Positions 1-8,542 of a DNA stretch of 64,000 bases are shown piece after piece (positions within the stretch are counted from its first letter, which is position 1; every line of letters begins with the position of its first letter). Source of the DNA: an uncultured Bacteroidales bacterium (lineage in GTDB: Bacteria > Bacteroidota > Bacteroidia > Bacteroidales > UBA932). Under the pieces are notes generated by a model. It was given only the letters and a program-made list of their open reading frames with translations, was not told the DNA's origin and searched no databases. A program made the translations under genes and the position numbers. The DNA is taken from the NCBI GenBank assembly GCA_944325505.1, contig CALVAJ010000002.1, positions 62,001-126,000 on the forward strand. Direction: 5' to 3'.

Positions 1-709
1 CATCAGGCACTTCAGGGACAGGGACATTTCCGGATTCCGGCTCAGGTGCGTTCTCCTCCCCAAGGAACAACCCGTCCTTCATATACATGGTCCGGTCGCA
101 CAGCCCGGCAAGCTGCGGATCATGGGTAACTATGACAATAGTCTGCCCGTATCTGTCCCTCAGAGACAGGAAAAGCCTGTGCAGATCCTCCTTGGTCCTG
201 CTGTCAAGGTTTCCTGAAGGCTCATCGGCAAAAAGGACGGACGGACTGTTGACCAGGGCCCTGGCAATGGCAACCCTCTGCTGCTCCCCGCCGGAAAGTT
301 CAGAAGGCTTGTGACTCATGCGCTCTTCCAGACCCAGATCGGAGAGCAAGGCCATGGCAGCCCCTTTAGCCTCTTTTTCGGTACGGCCTGCAATCAATGC
401 CGGAATCATCACATTCTCAAGCGATGTAAATTCCGGCAACAGATGGTGGAACTGAAAGACGAAGCCGATTTTCCTGTTTCTGAAAACAGACAAGGTCTTC
501 TGCCCGAGTCTCAGGACATCGGTGCCGTCAATCTCCAGAGTCCCTCCGTCAGGAGTAGAAAGGGTGCCGAGTATCTGAAGCAACGTAGATTTGCCCGCCC
601 CGGAAGCCCCCATTATGGATATGATTTCCGATTTCCCCGCATGGAAATCGATGCCTTTCAACACCTGCAGTTTCCCGAAAGACTTTACTATCCCTTTTGC
701 TTCTATCAT
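1..709 (-). CDS. ABC transporter ATP-binding protein, LolD-like (3' end outside window)
   Basis: The minus-strand frame opens with ATG at 709 and stays open to the window edge, so 236 codons are visible and the C-terminus is missing. It shows a full ABC ATPase core: Walker [11 protein letters not shown]-loop, signature [14 protein letters not shown], Walker [14 protein letters not shown] and the H-loop IVTHD. The DEPSGNLDS form and lack of a fused membrane domain match the LolD/MacB/FtsE group, which powers lipoprotein release or FtsX-type permeases at the inner membrane. The last visible residues are rich in Pro and Glu and may be a tail. No partner permease is visible, so LolD is only the likeliest assignment. 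Confidence 0.85.
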   Translation of the reverse strand, partial: MIEAKGIVKSFGKLQVLKGIDFHAGKSEIISIMGASGAGKSTLLQILGTLSTPDGGTLEIDGTDVLRLGQKTLSVFRNRKIGFVFQFHHLLPEFTSLENVMIPALIAGRTEKEAKGAAMALLSDLGLEERMSHKPSELSGGEQQRVAIARALVNSPSVLFADEPSGNLDSRTKEDLHRLFLSLRDRYGQTIVIVTHDPQLAGLCDRTMYMKDGLFLGEENAPEPESGNVPVPEVPD

Positions 710-792
710 ATTGGGTACATCTCTTTTCCATCGCCAAAGGTAGTATTTTTAATGGCTCAGATAAAAACAATGCCGAAAAAACACAAAAAATT

Positions 793-822
793 TTGACTTT
801 CAAGAAAAAGGATATATCTTTG
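793..822 (+). promoter_or_regulatory. Bacteroidota-type promoter of tRNA-Pro
   Basis: TTG at 793-795, a 19-base spacer and TATCTTTG at 815-822 match the primary sigma promoter pattern of Bacteroidota (TTTG, about 19, TAnnTTTG). It lies about 30 bases before the tRNA. Confidence 0.8.
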
Positions 823-852
823 CAGTCCAATTCGAAAGAAAAGGAAAATATT

Positions 853-926
853 CGGGGTGTGGCGCAGTTGGCTAGCGCATCTGGTTTGGGACCAGAGGGT
901 CCTGTGTTCGAGTCACAGTACCCCGA
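853..926 (+). tRNA. tRNA-Pro(TGG)
   Basis: The 74-base cloverleaf folds cleanly. The acceptor stem is CGGGGTG/TACCCCG with one G-T pair; the D-arm is GCGC/GCGC; the anticodon stem is TCTGG/CCAGA around loop TTTGGGA (anticodon TGG); the T-arm is CTGTG/CACAG around TTCGAGT. The discriminator base is A. CCA is not encoded. A strong promoter lies just upstream and a terminator just downstream, so this is a single-gene transcript. Confidence 0.95.
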
Positions 927-935
927 CAAAGTTCA

Positions 936-976
936 AAAAAGCAACCACCTGATTTTCTGGTGGTTGTTTTTGTTTT
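936..976 (+). terminator. Intrinsic terminator after tRNA-Pro
   Basis: CAACCACC (942-949) pairs perfectly with GGTGGTTG (959-966) across a 9-base loop, followed by a T-rich tract and preceded by an A-run. It could also work on the other strand. Confidence 0.85.
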
Positions 977-1080
977 GGGTAGGACCACGAGGGTATAATG
1001 CATCAACGGAAAAGGGTATAATTGCCAAAAATGGTTGGTAAAATCTGTATAAGTTGTTAAAATTCTGTAATATATAGAAA

Positions 1081-1104
1081 TTAGATGAAACTCGTTTCAT
1101 CTAA
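1081..1104. repeat. Perfect 11-bp inverted repeat inside the MITE-like element
   Basis: TTAGATGAAAC and GTTTCATCTAA are perfect inverted copies separated by two bases. This gives a cruciform or hairpin with no T-run after it, so it is not an ordinary terminator. Confidence 0.75.
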
Positions 1105-1231
1105 TGAGTGATAATCGAAAAATAAGACGGCGCCAGCGCTGCCCGGAATGAGGAAGAATGTCGCGCACACTTGGAAATGGCTCATATATGTAAGCCGTTG
1201 ATATTTAAATAATTCAACAAAAACATCAATT

Positions 1232-1402
1232 CCAGGTGTAACATTTTCGGACACACCTGCAGTAGTGAAACCTCACTACACGTACCTGTAGGGCACATCT
1301 GTTACCGCAGGTGTGCATTAAAGTGTGACACCTGAAAAAGCGACATTGCAGGAATACATTTATTTACAATAAGTTACACACATCACCCAACTGCAGGTGT
1401 GC
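1232..1402. repeat. Cluster of AGGTGT motifs in both orientations
   Basis: AGGTGT or its complement ACACCT occurs five times: near 1234, 1253, 1310, 1327 and 1396. CACACCTGC (1252-1260) and GCAGGTGTG (1307-1315) form an outer stem around the inner hairpin GTAGTGA/TCACTAC (1262-1268 and 1273-1279). A further GCAGGTGTG lies at 1393-1401. The arrangement suggests protein-binding sites or a folded RNA within the element. Confidence 0.55.
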
Positions 1403-1541
1403 CACGCAAGGGATGGAAAAGTCTTGCTGCATTCCACCAACCACTTTTGTCATTGTCACCAACCAAAAATGGCAATTATACCCGGAAAAGAGGTATGTCC
1501 TGTCCGAGCATTCCGTTGTCTTAAAGCCGGTAAGGCCGCCG

Positions 1542-2891
1542 CTATGACAGCAGGTTGGTCAGGAAAATGACTATGATTGCAAGCGGGGCGATGTAGCGGA
1601 TAAGGAAATAGGCGAGGCCGAATATGCGGGAATTCCCGCGGAGAGTGCCGCCGTTGGTGAATTCGTCCCGGACATCAACTTTCTTCATTCTCCAGCCGAC
1701 AAACACGACAATCAGCAGGGCTCCGAGCGGCATCAGCCAGTTTGCCGAGAACTTGTCAAAGAAATTGAACAGCGTGTTTCCGAAAAACTTCAGATCCGAC
1801 AACGGGCCGAACGACAGGGAACATAATATGCCGAGCACCCATGTGACCGCAAAAATCATCATGCAGGCTTTTTTCCTGGATATCCGCTTCTCCTCCATCA
1901 GATAGGCTACACCCACCTCGAAAAGGGAAATGGAAGAAGTCAGGGCCGCGACAATAAGGGCCAGGAAAAACAGTATGGAAACGACTCCGCCCAAAGGCAT
2001 GTTGGAGAATATGAACGGAAGGGTCTCGAATACAAGGCCCGGTCCTTCGCGGGGATCCAGTCCGAACACGAACACCGCAGGCATAATGGCACAGCTGGCA
2101 ATCAGTGCGAAAACAAGGTCTGAGACAGCCGTATAGACAGACGACACGGCGATATTTTCATCTTTGCTTATATACGAACCGTATGTAAGCATAATCCCGA
2201 AACCGACAGACAGAGAGAAGAATCCCTGGCCGAGAGCGGCGGCACACACGGAAGCATCTATCTTGGAAAAGTCCGGTTTGAAAAGCCATTCAAGTCCGCT
2301 GCCTGCACCTGGCAAAGTGGCGGAGCGCACTGCAATGACTATCATTATCACAAACAGCAGAGGCATCATGATCTTTCCGAAACGTTCGATGCCGGATTTC
2401 ACCCCTACCGCCACCACCGCAGCCGTAACCAGCAGATACACCGTATGGTATAAAACAGGAGCCCAGACCGAGGAGATGAAGCTGCTGAACATGTTGCCGA
2501 AACCGGCCTCGGAGCTTGCCCCTTGCGTGAATTCAAGGGAACAGGCCTTGAAAAAATACTCCACGGACCAGCCGCCTATGACGCTGTAGTATGAAACGAC
2601 GATTACCGGGGTGGCCACCATCAGAATCCCGACCAGATGCCATCTGCTGCCCGGAGCCAGCCTGTGGAACGCACGGAAAGCATTCGTCTGGCTTCTGCGT
2701 CCGACCGTCACCTCGGCAATCAGAATCGGAAGGCACAGCAGGAAAAAACATATTATATAAACGAATATGAAAGCCGCACCGCCATACTCCCCTACCATAT
2801 ACGGGAATCTCCAGAGATTCCCCAGCCCGATAGCCGAGCCGGCCATCGCCACCAGCACACCGAAACGGTTGCCGAAATTCTCCCTTTGCAT
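1542..2891 (-). CDS. Sodium-dependent transporter, SNF/NSS family
   Basis: This is a 449-residue inner-membrane protein of the neurotransmitter:sodium symporter family, which couples sodium entry to uptake of amino acids or related amines. TM1 carries the family signature GSAIGLGNLWRFPY, which forms the unwound sodium and substrate site. Further hydrophobic segments follow to the C-terminus, in line with the 11-12 helices of bacterial members, and the length is typical. The substrate cannot be read from sequence. The gene is separated by 144 bases from the phosphoesterase gene upstream and has its own promoter-like element, so it is probably monocistronic. Confidence 0.9.
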   Translation of the reverse strand: MQRENFGNRFGVLVAMAGSAIGLGNLWRFPYMVGEYGGAAFIFVYIICFFLLCLPILIAEVTVGRRSQTNAFRAFHRLAPGSRWHLVGILMVATPVIVVSYYSVIGGWSVEYFFKACSLEFTQGASSEAGFGNMFSSFISSVWAPVLYHTVYLLVTAAVVAVGVKSGIERFGKIMMPLLFVIMIVIAVRSATLPGAGSGLEWLFKPDFSKIDASVCAAALGQGFFSLSVGFGIMLTYGSYISKDENIAVSSVYTAVSDLVFALIASCAIMPAVFVFGLDPREGPGLVFETLPFIFSNMPLGGVVSILFFLALIVAALTSSISLFEVGVAYLMEEKRISRKKACMMIFAVTWVLGILCSLSFGPLSDLKFFGNTLFNFFDKFSANWLMPLGALLIVVFVGWRMKKVDVRDEFTNGGTLRGNSRIFGLAYFLIRYIAPLAIIVIFLTNLLS

Positions 2892-2923
2892 ATCAAGTCC
2901 GTTTTATATGTTATTATGAACTA

Positions 2924-2931
2924 CAAAGATA
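2924..2931 (-). promoter_or_regulatory. Promoter -7 element of the SNF transporter gene
   Basis: On the minus strand this reads TATCTTTG, matching TAnnTTTG, 32 bases before the ATG. No TTTG is found at the ideal distance upstream, so only the -7 half is well supported. Confidence 0.55.
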
Positions 2932-3035
2932 GAGAATTCCGGCAATTATAAAAGAGCGCAAATGTCCGGACAGGTACACAGCACGCGGAAAGTCCGGTCC
3001 TTCCCGGAATCCGGGTCCACGTCGACGGACATAAG

Positions 3036-3890
3036 CTAAAGTTCGAATTCGGCCAGGACCGGGTAATGGTCGGATACGTATTTTACACCGAAATCGTCCC
3101 TGACAATCCTGTAGCTGACAGCCTCGGCATCCCTGAAGAACACATGGTCGATCTTCAGAGGACGGGTATCCAGTCCGAAGCCGTTGAAAGTGGAACCACG
3201 GTCCGCCCCTGGAGCTTCCTGCGCAGCTTCCTTCATCCATGTGAACAGAGGAGCCATCGACGGATCGTCAGAATCCATGTTGAAGTCCCCGCAGACGAAT
3301 ACCGGGAATCCATCCCCGGCAATTTCCTTCATTTTCGACAGAAGAAGAAGGGCTTCCTGCTTTCTCGCCTCCTTGCCCATATGGTCGAAATGGGTATCGA
3401 AAAAATACAGTTCCTTCCCTGTCGAAAGGCTCTTGAGTTTCACCCATACAGTAATCCTCCTGCACATGGCATCCCATCCCCTGGAGACCACATCCGGAGT
3501 CGGACTCATCCAGAAAGTACCGTGGTCGGTCATCTCGTATTTGTCTGTCCTGTACATGACCATCAGATGCTCTCCGCCGTCAGGCTTCACCCCTTCGTCC
3601 CTGCCCAGCTCCACATGTCCGTAACCAGGCAGCGAATCTACAAGGAACTCCACCTGTCCGGCCCGCGGTTCCTGAAAACCGATCACATCAGGAGCCAGTT
3701 CCCGGATCAGCCTCAGGGCAGGGCCTTTCCTGACATTCCAGTGCAGGGCACCGGTGTCGATCGACTCATTGACATACCTGATATTGAATGACAACATCCT
3801 GAAATGCTCCGTCCCGGGTGTGCATGACACCATGAAACCTGCCAGGAGCGCTAAGGCAGCCGGCATGAGCGTCCTTAAAAAACCTTTCAT
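3036..3890 (-). CDS. Endonuclease/exonuclease/phosphatase-family lipoprotein
   Basis: The 284-residue protein starts with a lipoprotein signal ending in MVSC (Cys23), so it should be exported and lipid-anchored. The rest is a complete EEP fold: SFNIRYVN near the start, the metal-binding Glu in GFQEP, DTHFDHMG, CGDFNMDSDD and the terminal SDHYPV with the catalytic Asp-His pair. The family hydrolyses phosphodiesters or phosphomonoesters with Mg2+; exported Bacteroidota members are common in glycan loci but their substrates are mostly unknown. It is the last gene of the SusC-led leftward operon, 68 bases after the calcineurin-type phosphoesterase gene. Confidence 0.85.
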   Translation of the reverse strand: MKGFLRTLMPAALALLAGFMVSCTPGTEHFRMLSFNIRYVNESIDTGALHWNVRKGPALRLIRELAPDVIGFQEPRAGQVEFLVDSLPGYGHVELGRDEGVKPDGGEHLMVMYRTDKYEMTDHGTFWMSPTPDVVSRGWDAMCRRITVWVKLKSLSTGKELYFFDTHFDHMGKEARKQEALLLLSKMKEIAGDGFPVFVCGDFNMDSDDPSMAPLFTWMKEAAQEAPGADRGSTFNGFGLDTRPLKIDHVFFRDAEAVSYRIVRDDFGVKYVSDHYPVLAEFEL

Positions 3891-3958
3891 ACTATAATAT
3901 TTTCATTACAAGCCATGCGGCGGGCCAAAAGGGATTTCCGACCCGCCCGCACGGCAGT

Positions 3959-5491
3959 CTACAGTTCCACTTTCTGCGACCACGTGGTCCCGAACCTGTC
4001 CTTTACCCTCACCTCTCCGGAAACTGCCCCCGGAGACGGGGTAAACCGGAAAAGATGCCTCGTGTCATTCTCCGTAGGCGTCGAGCCGGAACTTCCGTTC
4101 TCGCGGAAAAGAATCACATACATAGGGTCGGTTCCGTCATCCTTCACCATATTGCCTTTCTTCACCATATTGCCGTTCTCTTCCTCCCACCATTCGACAT
4201 CGCCCCATTTGTTGTCCCAAAGATAGACATTGGCATAGACGCAATTCTCGCCTGTCATATCAGGAGTATACACGCGAAGCTGCTCGTTCTCGTATTCCCC
4301 GACGGTCTTGTAGTGCCATTTCACGTCTTTCCCGTCGATATCCGTAACCACGAACCCGCGCGGCACCCCGTCAGAGGAAAGTTCCTTGTCTACGGACAAC
4401 GCACCGGCGCACCTTACGACGACATGGGACTCGAAACTTGCCGCCTTTGTCCTTCCATCAGCCAGATCCTCATCGGTATAGCTGTAGAAATAGTTGATAT
4501 GGTAATGCCCGTACCATGCGTGGACGTTGTATCCGGCAATCAGGTCGTTGAAACGGCCGAAGTTGTACCTGCCCTGCCCAAAGTTATAAGAAGTTTTCGA
4601 CATAGGGATATGGGTACAGATAAAAAGCGGCGTATCCTTGGAGACATATTTCAGGTCATTCTCGAGGAACTCCAGCGCTTCTTCGTTGAATCCGCTTTCA
4701 TAGTCCTCCGTATCGGAGTCTCCCCAGGCGACGCTGTCCAGGAAGATATAATGGATGTCGCCGATATTGGCGGAATAGTTGTTCGGGCCCAAAGCCTTGA
4801 TATACTCCGAGATGGCGTCATACTCCGTCAGCTTCTCCGGGTCATGGTCATGGTTTCCCGGGACATTGAAGGAAGGGATGGATGCCATGGAAAGGTAGCG
4901 CTTGTACGTACCGTAAATGCTCACATCGTTGAACACGAGATCCCCGAGGTTGATCATGTACTGCGGCACTGACGCTCCTGCGGAAAACTTCGCCAGTCCC
5001 TGGACGACATACTCGTATGACGGTATCGACTGGTCCGTAGTGCGGATCTGGGGATCCCCGCAGAATATGACCTGATACCGGTCCAGTGGAGCGCTGCGCG
5101 GAGTCAGGGAAAAGTTGGCGGTATGCACCTTCCTGTTCCCGCCGGAAGTAAGGCTTTTCCAGGCATTGAAGCAGTTTGAAGTGTTCATAGGCACCTCAAA
5201 CTCCGAAGGGACGCAGACGAACACGCATCTCTGGGTGTTCAGGTCCGTAGGAAGATAATATATTCCGTCCTCGTCAGTCAGGGTACACAGGCGGCCGTCG
5301 CTTACCATCACGCCGGAGAGAGGCTCCCGCGTCTGGCTGTTGATCACCATGCCCTTTACCGTCATGCCTTCCTTGTCCGGTATCACTGTCTGCTGTACAT
5401 CATCTGTCCCTTCCCCTGAACTCCCCCTCTCGCATGAGACCGCCAGGAAAATGCAAAGAATGGCTATAATGCCTTTCCGAATAATATCCAT
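3959..5491 (-). CDS. Calcineurin-like phosphoesterase lipoprotein with N- and C-terminal accessory domains
   Basis: I use ATG 5491 (510 residues); the frame extends two codons further to a TTG that is less likely. A lipoprotein signal ends at Cys20. Residues about 40-110 resemble a carboxypeptidase-regulatory-like beta domain. The metallophosphatase core follows, with FCGDPQIR, NLGDLVFND, NVPGNHDHD, CTHIPM and YGHYHIN supplying the dinuclear metal ligands. The last 120 or so residues form a beta-rich domain like the MetallophosC region of Bacteroidota proteins. Predicted location is the cell envelope. It lies 34 bases after the GH3 gene in the same operon, suggesting it removes phosphate or phospho-substituents during glycan use; this is inference. 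Confidence 0.85.
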   Translation of the reverse strand: MDIIRKGIIAILCIFLAVSCERGSSGEGTDDVQQTVIPDKEGMTVKGMVINSQTREPLSGVMVSDGRLCTLTDEDGIYYLPTDLNTQRCVFVCVPSEFEVPMNTSNCFNAWKSLTSGGNRKVHTANFSLTPRSAPLDRYQVIFCGDPQIRTTDQSIPSYEYVVQGLAKFSAGASVPQYMINLGDLVFNDVSIYGTYKRYLSMASIPSFNVPGNHDHDPEKLTEYDAISEYIKALGPNNYSANIGDIHYIFLDSVAWGDSDTEDYESGFNEEALEFLENDLKYVSKDTPLFICTHIPMSKTSYNFGQGRYNFGRFNDLIAGYNVHAWYGHYHINYFYSYTDEDLADGRTKAASFESHVVVRCAGALSVDKELSSDGVPRGFVVTDIDGKDVKWHYKTVGEYENEQLRVYTPDMTGENCVYANVYLWDNKWGDVEWWEEENGNMVKKGNMVKDDGTDPMYVILFRENGSSGSTPTENDTRHLFRFTPSPGAVSGEVRVKDRFGTTWSQKVEL

Positions 5492-5525
5492 ATACAATAA
5501 TAATATTATTAAAATGTCTTTTCTT

Positions 5526-7997
5526 TCAGTCGACTGAAATTCCGGTCGTAAGCCTTATATCCTCAGATGAAGCCCCGACCGATATGAGGAACTCTCCGGG
5601 TTCCACCATGAAGCCGTGCCGCGCTGGGTCATAGAAACGGAAGGCCTCCTCGCCGAGGACAATCTTCACCCTTCGTGTCTCCCCTTTCCCGAGGAATACC
5701 TTCTCATACCCCTTGAGTTCCTTCTCCGGCCGGATCAGGGAGGACTCGATGTCGGACACATACAGCTGGACAGTCTCCGCCGCATCGCAACCGCCGGTAT
5801 TCGTGACATCGAAAGATACGGCATAGCCGCCGTCTTCCTTCTCAACCCTGATACCGGAATAGCTGAATGAGGAATATGACATCCCGTAGCCGAACTCGAA
5901 CAGAGGGGCGGTACCGTTGCGGTCATAGCCCCGGTATCCGGTGAAAAGCCCGTCATTGTACGCCACCCTTGAATAAGGGTTATAGGAACGCACCCTTTCG
6001 GTATTCTCGAAATAGCTTCCGTAGCTCGGATTGTCCTCTATGCGGCGCTCTATGGATACAGGAAGCTTGCCGCTCGGGGAAACCCTGCCGGAAATGATCT
6101 CGGCAAGGGCCGTACCGCCTTCCTGTCCGGGATACCATGCCATCAGGACAGCTTTCACCTTGTCGATCCACGGGGCCATCTCCACTCCTCCTCCCGAATT
6201 TATCACGGCGATGACATTCCCGTTCAGGCAGGCCACCTTCTCCAGATAGCTGACCTGACCCTCCGGCAGGGAGAATGTCCTGTCGCTGTTCTCCTTCTCG
6301 CTGGACGAATCGAATCCCAGGCAGACCACCACGGCATCGGCCTCCGATATGGCTTGAGCCTCTTTACGGCCGATGCCGCAATACGAGAGTCGGACAGAGG
6401 CGTCGGAGGCATTGTCATAATACTCCACGACAATCTCATGCACCTCCCCGGCGGACAGCTCCGCATGGCAGGTCCGGCTTCTGAAGCTGTGGTTCGACCA
6501 GTCGTCCATGACCTTCTTCCCGTCTATGAACATCCGGTAGCCGTCATCTCCCCCGAGGGTGAAGAAATAGCCGCCGTCCTCCTCCGGGACACAATAGAAT
6601 GTGTATCTGGCCGAAAACGCGTCATTGCCCACTTTCCCCTCTGCCGGGGAGCCTTTCCCGAAGTTGAAATCTATCCTGTCGGCAACGGAGACGGATGCAG
6701 GGGCACCGGCAAGGTTCTTATTGTCAAAATATTCTACTTTTACACCGGGCACGGAGCACTCCCTGTCGGCAAAGAAGTCCGAGAGGTCGGTCCTGTCTCC
6801 GAAAACCTCCGTCCTGATCTTGCGGTCCAGGCCGCTGAAGCCCTTGGCGAGGGTGACATATTCCACAGGATGGACATTGCCGCTGCCGCCGCCCTTGACC
6901 TCCTTGTCTACATTCGGACCGCACAGCACAAGCCTTCCCTTCCTGAAAGGCAGGATGCCGCCGTCATTCTTCAGCATCACCACCGCCTCCCTGGCGACGG
7001 CAAGGGCCACGCTGTCCTGAAACGACGTGTCCCCCGCCAGAGTCTCATCGAGCTGCGGTCTGTCGAAGAATCCGAACGCGATAAGCGTCTGGAGGATATG
7101 GAGCACCTTCCTGTCGATGTCGGCTTCGTCTATAATGCCGGCTTCGACAAGGGGCAGTATCTTCTCCTTGGTCATCATGACGGCCTTCGGCATCTCGAGG
7201 TCGAGCCCGTTGTTCACGGCCCCTATGGTCGAATAAGTGGCCGTCCAGTCCGACATCAGTATACCTTCGAAGCCCCACCGGTCCCTGAGTATATCGATGT
7301 TCAGGTACCTGTTCTCGGTGGCATGTACGCTGTTCACGAGATTATACGAATCCATGACCGCCCCCACACCGGCCTCTCTGACAGCTTTTTCAAAAGCCGG
7401 CAGATAAAGCTCGTTCAATGTCCTCTCGTCCACATCGGCCGATATGACATGGCGGCCCCATTCGAGATTGTTGACGGCAAAATGCTTTATGCATGCCATC
7501 ACCCCGCGGCTCTGCAGCCCGCGGATATAGCTTGCGGCAATCTCCCCGGAAAGGTACGGATCCTCGCCGAAATACTCGAAATTCCTCCCGCACAGCGGCA
7601 TCTTGTACATGTTTACACCGGGACCGAGCAGAATATGCACTCCCCTTGCCCTCGCATCAATCCCCAAGGCCTCCCCCATCCGGAAGATCAGATCCCTGTT
7701 CCAGGTGGCGGCTGATGCTATACCGCTCGGATATAAGGTGCTCCGCGTGTTATTCCTCACCCCCTGCGGCCCGTCGGCCATCTTAATCATGGGAATGCCG
7801 AGACGGTCCACAGACCTGATATAAAAGCTGTCGAACCCTCCTATATAGTCTATCTTTTCCTCAAGGGTCATCTCCGATACGAGTTCCTCGGCCCTTGCAC
7901 GGTCCTGCATGGAAACATACAGGTTGCCCTGGGCCCCGGCATAGGAAGCCGGGAACGCCAGGACAGCCATTGCAATCAGTATCTTGTTCATACGCAT
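5526..7997 (-). CDS. Glycoside hydrolase family 3 with PA14 insertion, beta-glucosidase-like
   Basis: The 823-residue enzyme has a cleavable signal peptide ending near AGAQ (ATG at 7991 is an alternative start). The N-terminal GH3 TIM barrel carries KHF (residues 171-173) and the nucleophile Asp250 in GILMSDW. The alpha/beta domain is interrupted at about residues 400-545 by a PA14 domain (VEYFDN, GGDDGYRMFIDG), a glycan-contacting insertion also seen in yeast-type beta-glucosidases. A SEKENSDR segment after it is a candidate for the acid/base loop. A fibronectin-III-like domain closes the protein. It should act in the periplasm on oligosaccharides imported by the SusC/SusD pair. The exact sugar is not readable. 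Confidence 0.9.
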   Translation of the reverse strand: MRMNKILIAMAVLAFPASYAGAQGNLYVSMQDRARAEELVSEMTLEEKIDYIGGFDSFYIRSVDRLGIPMIKMADGPQGVRNNTRSTLYPSGIASAATWNRDLIFRMGEALGIDARARGVHILLGPGVNMYKMPLCGRNFEYFGEDPYLSGEIAASYIRGLQSRGVMACIKHFAVNNLEWGRHVISADVDERTLNELYLPAFEKAVREAGVGAVMDSYNLVNSVHATENRYLNIDILRDRWGFEGILMSDWTATYSTIGAVNNGLDLEMPKAVMMTKEKILPLVEAGIIDEADIDRKVLHILQTLIAFGFFDRPQLDETLAGDTSFQDSVALAVAREAVVMLKNDGGILPFRKGRLVLCGPNVDKEVKGGGSGNVHPVEYVTLAKGFSGLDRKIRTEVFGDRTDLSDFFADRECSVPGVKVEYFDNKNLAGAPASVSVADRIDFNFGKGSPAEGKVGNDAFSARYTFYCVPEEDGGYFFTLGGDDGYRMFIDGKKVMDDWSNHSFRSRTCHAELSAGEVHEIVVEYYDNASDASVRLSYCGIGRKEAQAISEADAVVVCLGFDSSSEKENSDRTFSLPEGQVSYLEKVACLNGNVIAVINSGGGVEMAPWIDKVKAVLMAWYPGQEGGTALAEIISGRVSPSGKLPVSIERRIEDNPSYGSYFENTERVRSYNPYSRVAYNDGLFTGYRGYDRNGTAPLFEFGYGMSYSSFSYSGIRVEKEDGGYAVSFDVTNTGGCDAAETVQLYVSDIESSLIRPEKELKGYEKVFLGKGETRRVKIVLGEEAFRFYDPARHGFMVEPGEFLISVGASSEDIRLTTGISVD

Positions 7998-8007
7998 ATC
8001 CGTATTT

Positions 8008-8517
8008 TTACAGGCTGAGCCGGATGAACAGGGTCATATAGTCGTAGTTGACATCCTTCAGGCTCGGAGCCTCGATAGAAAGCGGCAGGAGATAGCCGGC
8101 GACATCAAGGGCGTCCGCCCTGACGGCTTCGAAATCCACAATCAGGCGCATATAGGCCTGATAGTTCTCCGAAGTGTCCATCACGAACGAATCCTTCTCC
8201 AAGGACCAGTACTTTTCCGGAAGCAGCCGGTATGATGTCCCGTTCTCGACGTTGTAGATGTCAAGGGCATCCTGGTCGGCAACGACGCCCACCGTGATGC
8301 TTCCGCTGTTGTTCCCGGCATTGTAGATACAGAACGTGACTGCTCCCGACTCGTCCAGAGACTCCGCCGAGACAGTCTGCAGCGGATCGGTGACAGCCTG
8401 GACGAAATACACCTTGGAAGCTATCTCGTCTTCGTAAACCACGTTCCCGGACTTGGTGCAGCCGGAAAGGAGCCCGAGGAAGGCGGTAAAAAACAATGGT
8501 ATAAATATTCTTTTCAT
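8008..8517 (-). CDS. DUF1735 (BT_3987-like) lipoprotein
   Basis: A 169-residue lipoprotein with signal ending LLSGC (Cys20). The body resembles the DUF1735 beta-sandwich domain found next to SusD genes, including the VYFVQA strand near the start and the YRLLPEKYW segment around residue 100. Family members are surface proteins of polysaccharide loci; a glycan-binding role is usually assumed. This one is a single domain, whereas many relatives add a second one. It sits 25 bases after susD and 10 bases before the GH3 gene. Confidence 0.75.
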   Translation of the reverse strand: MKRIFIPLFFTAFLGLLSGCTKSGNVVYEDEIASKVYFVQAVTDPLQTVSAESLDESGAVTFCIYNAGNNSGSITVGVVADQDALDIYNVENGTSYRLLPEKYWSLEKDSFVMDTSENYQAYMRLIVDFEAVRADALDVAGYLLPLSIEAPSLKDVNYDYMTLFIRLSL

Positions 8518-8542
8518 TTTGACAATCAGTTATATAATTTTA

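Larger units (their letters stand above)
1014..1483. mobile_element. MITE-like non-autonomous element, 470 bp
   Basis: The ends are 26-bp inverted repeats (1014-1039 and 1458-1483) identical at 22 of 26 positions. The four mismatches sit together in an A/T run, so the outer GGGTATAATTGCC is perfect. GGAAAA occurs directly outside each end (1008-1013 and 1484-1489), as expected of a 6-bp target-site duplication. No ORF of useful length lies inside. CACCAACCA is repeated at 1435-1443 and 1457-1465 near the right end. This explains nearly all of the gene-free stretch between tRNA-Pro and the SNF transporter gene. The parent transposase family is unknown to me. An alternative is a structured RNA locus with fortuitous ends. 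Confidence 0.65.

Noticed and set aside
549..929. 126-codon minus-strand frame
   Set aside because: It runs through tRNA-Pro, its promoter and the LolD-like gene in a different frame; the RNA gene and the ABC gene explain the sequence.
1014..1483. Reading the gene-free region as a CRISPR array or tRNA-type integration site
   Set aside because: There are no regular spacers, and the tRNA 3' end is not duplicated downstream, so neither explains the inverted ends.
3003..3015. CCCGGAATCCGGG as terminator of the SusC operon
   Set aside because: The stem has only five pairs and no T-run follows on the minus strand, so it was not listed.
5492..5497. TTG start two codons before the calcineurin-like lipoprotein ATG
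   Set aside because: The ATG at 5491 directly begins the lipoprotein signal; the TTG is not preceded by a better ribosome-binding site.
6354..7715. 453-codon open frame on the plus strand
   Set aside because: It lies wholly antisense to the GH3 gene, has no domain and results from the G+C-rich reverse frame of that gene.
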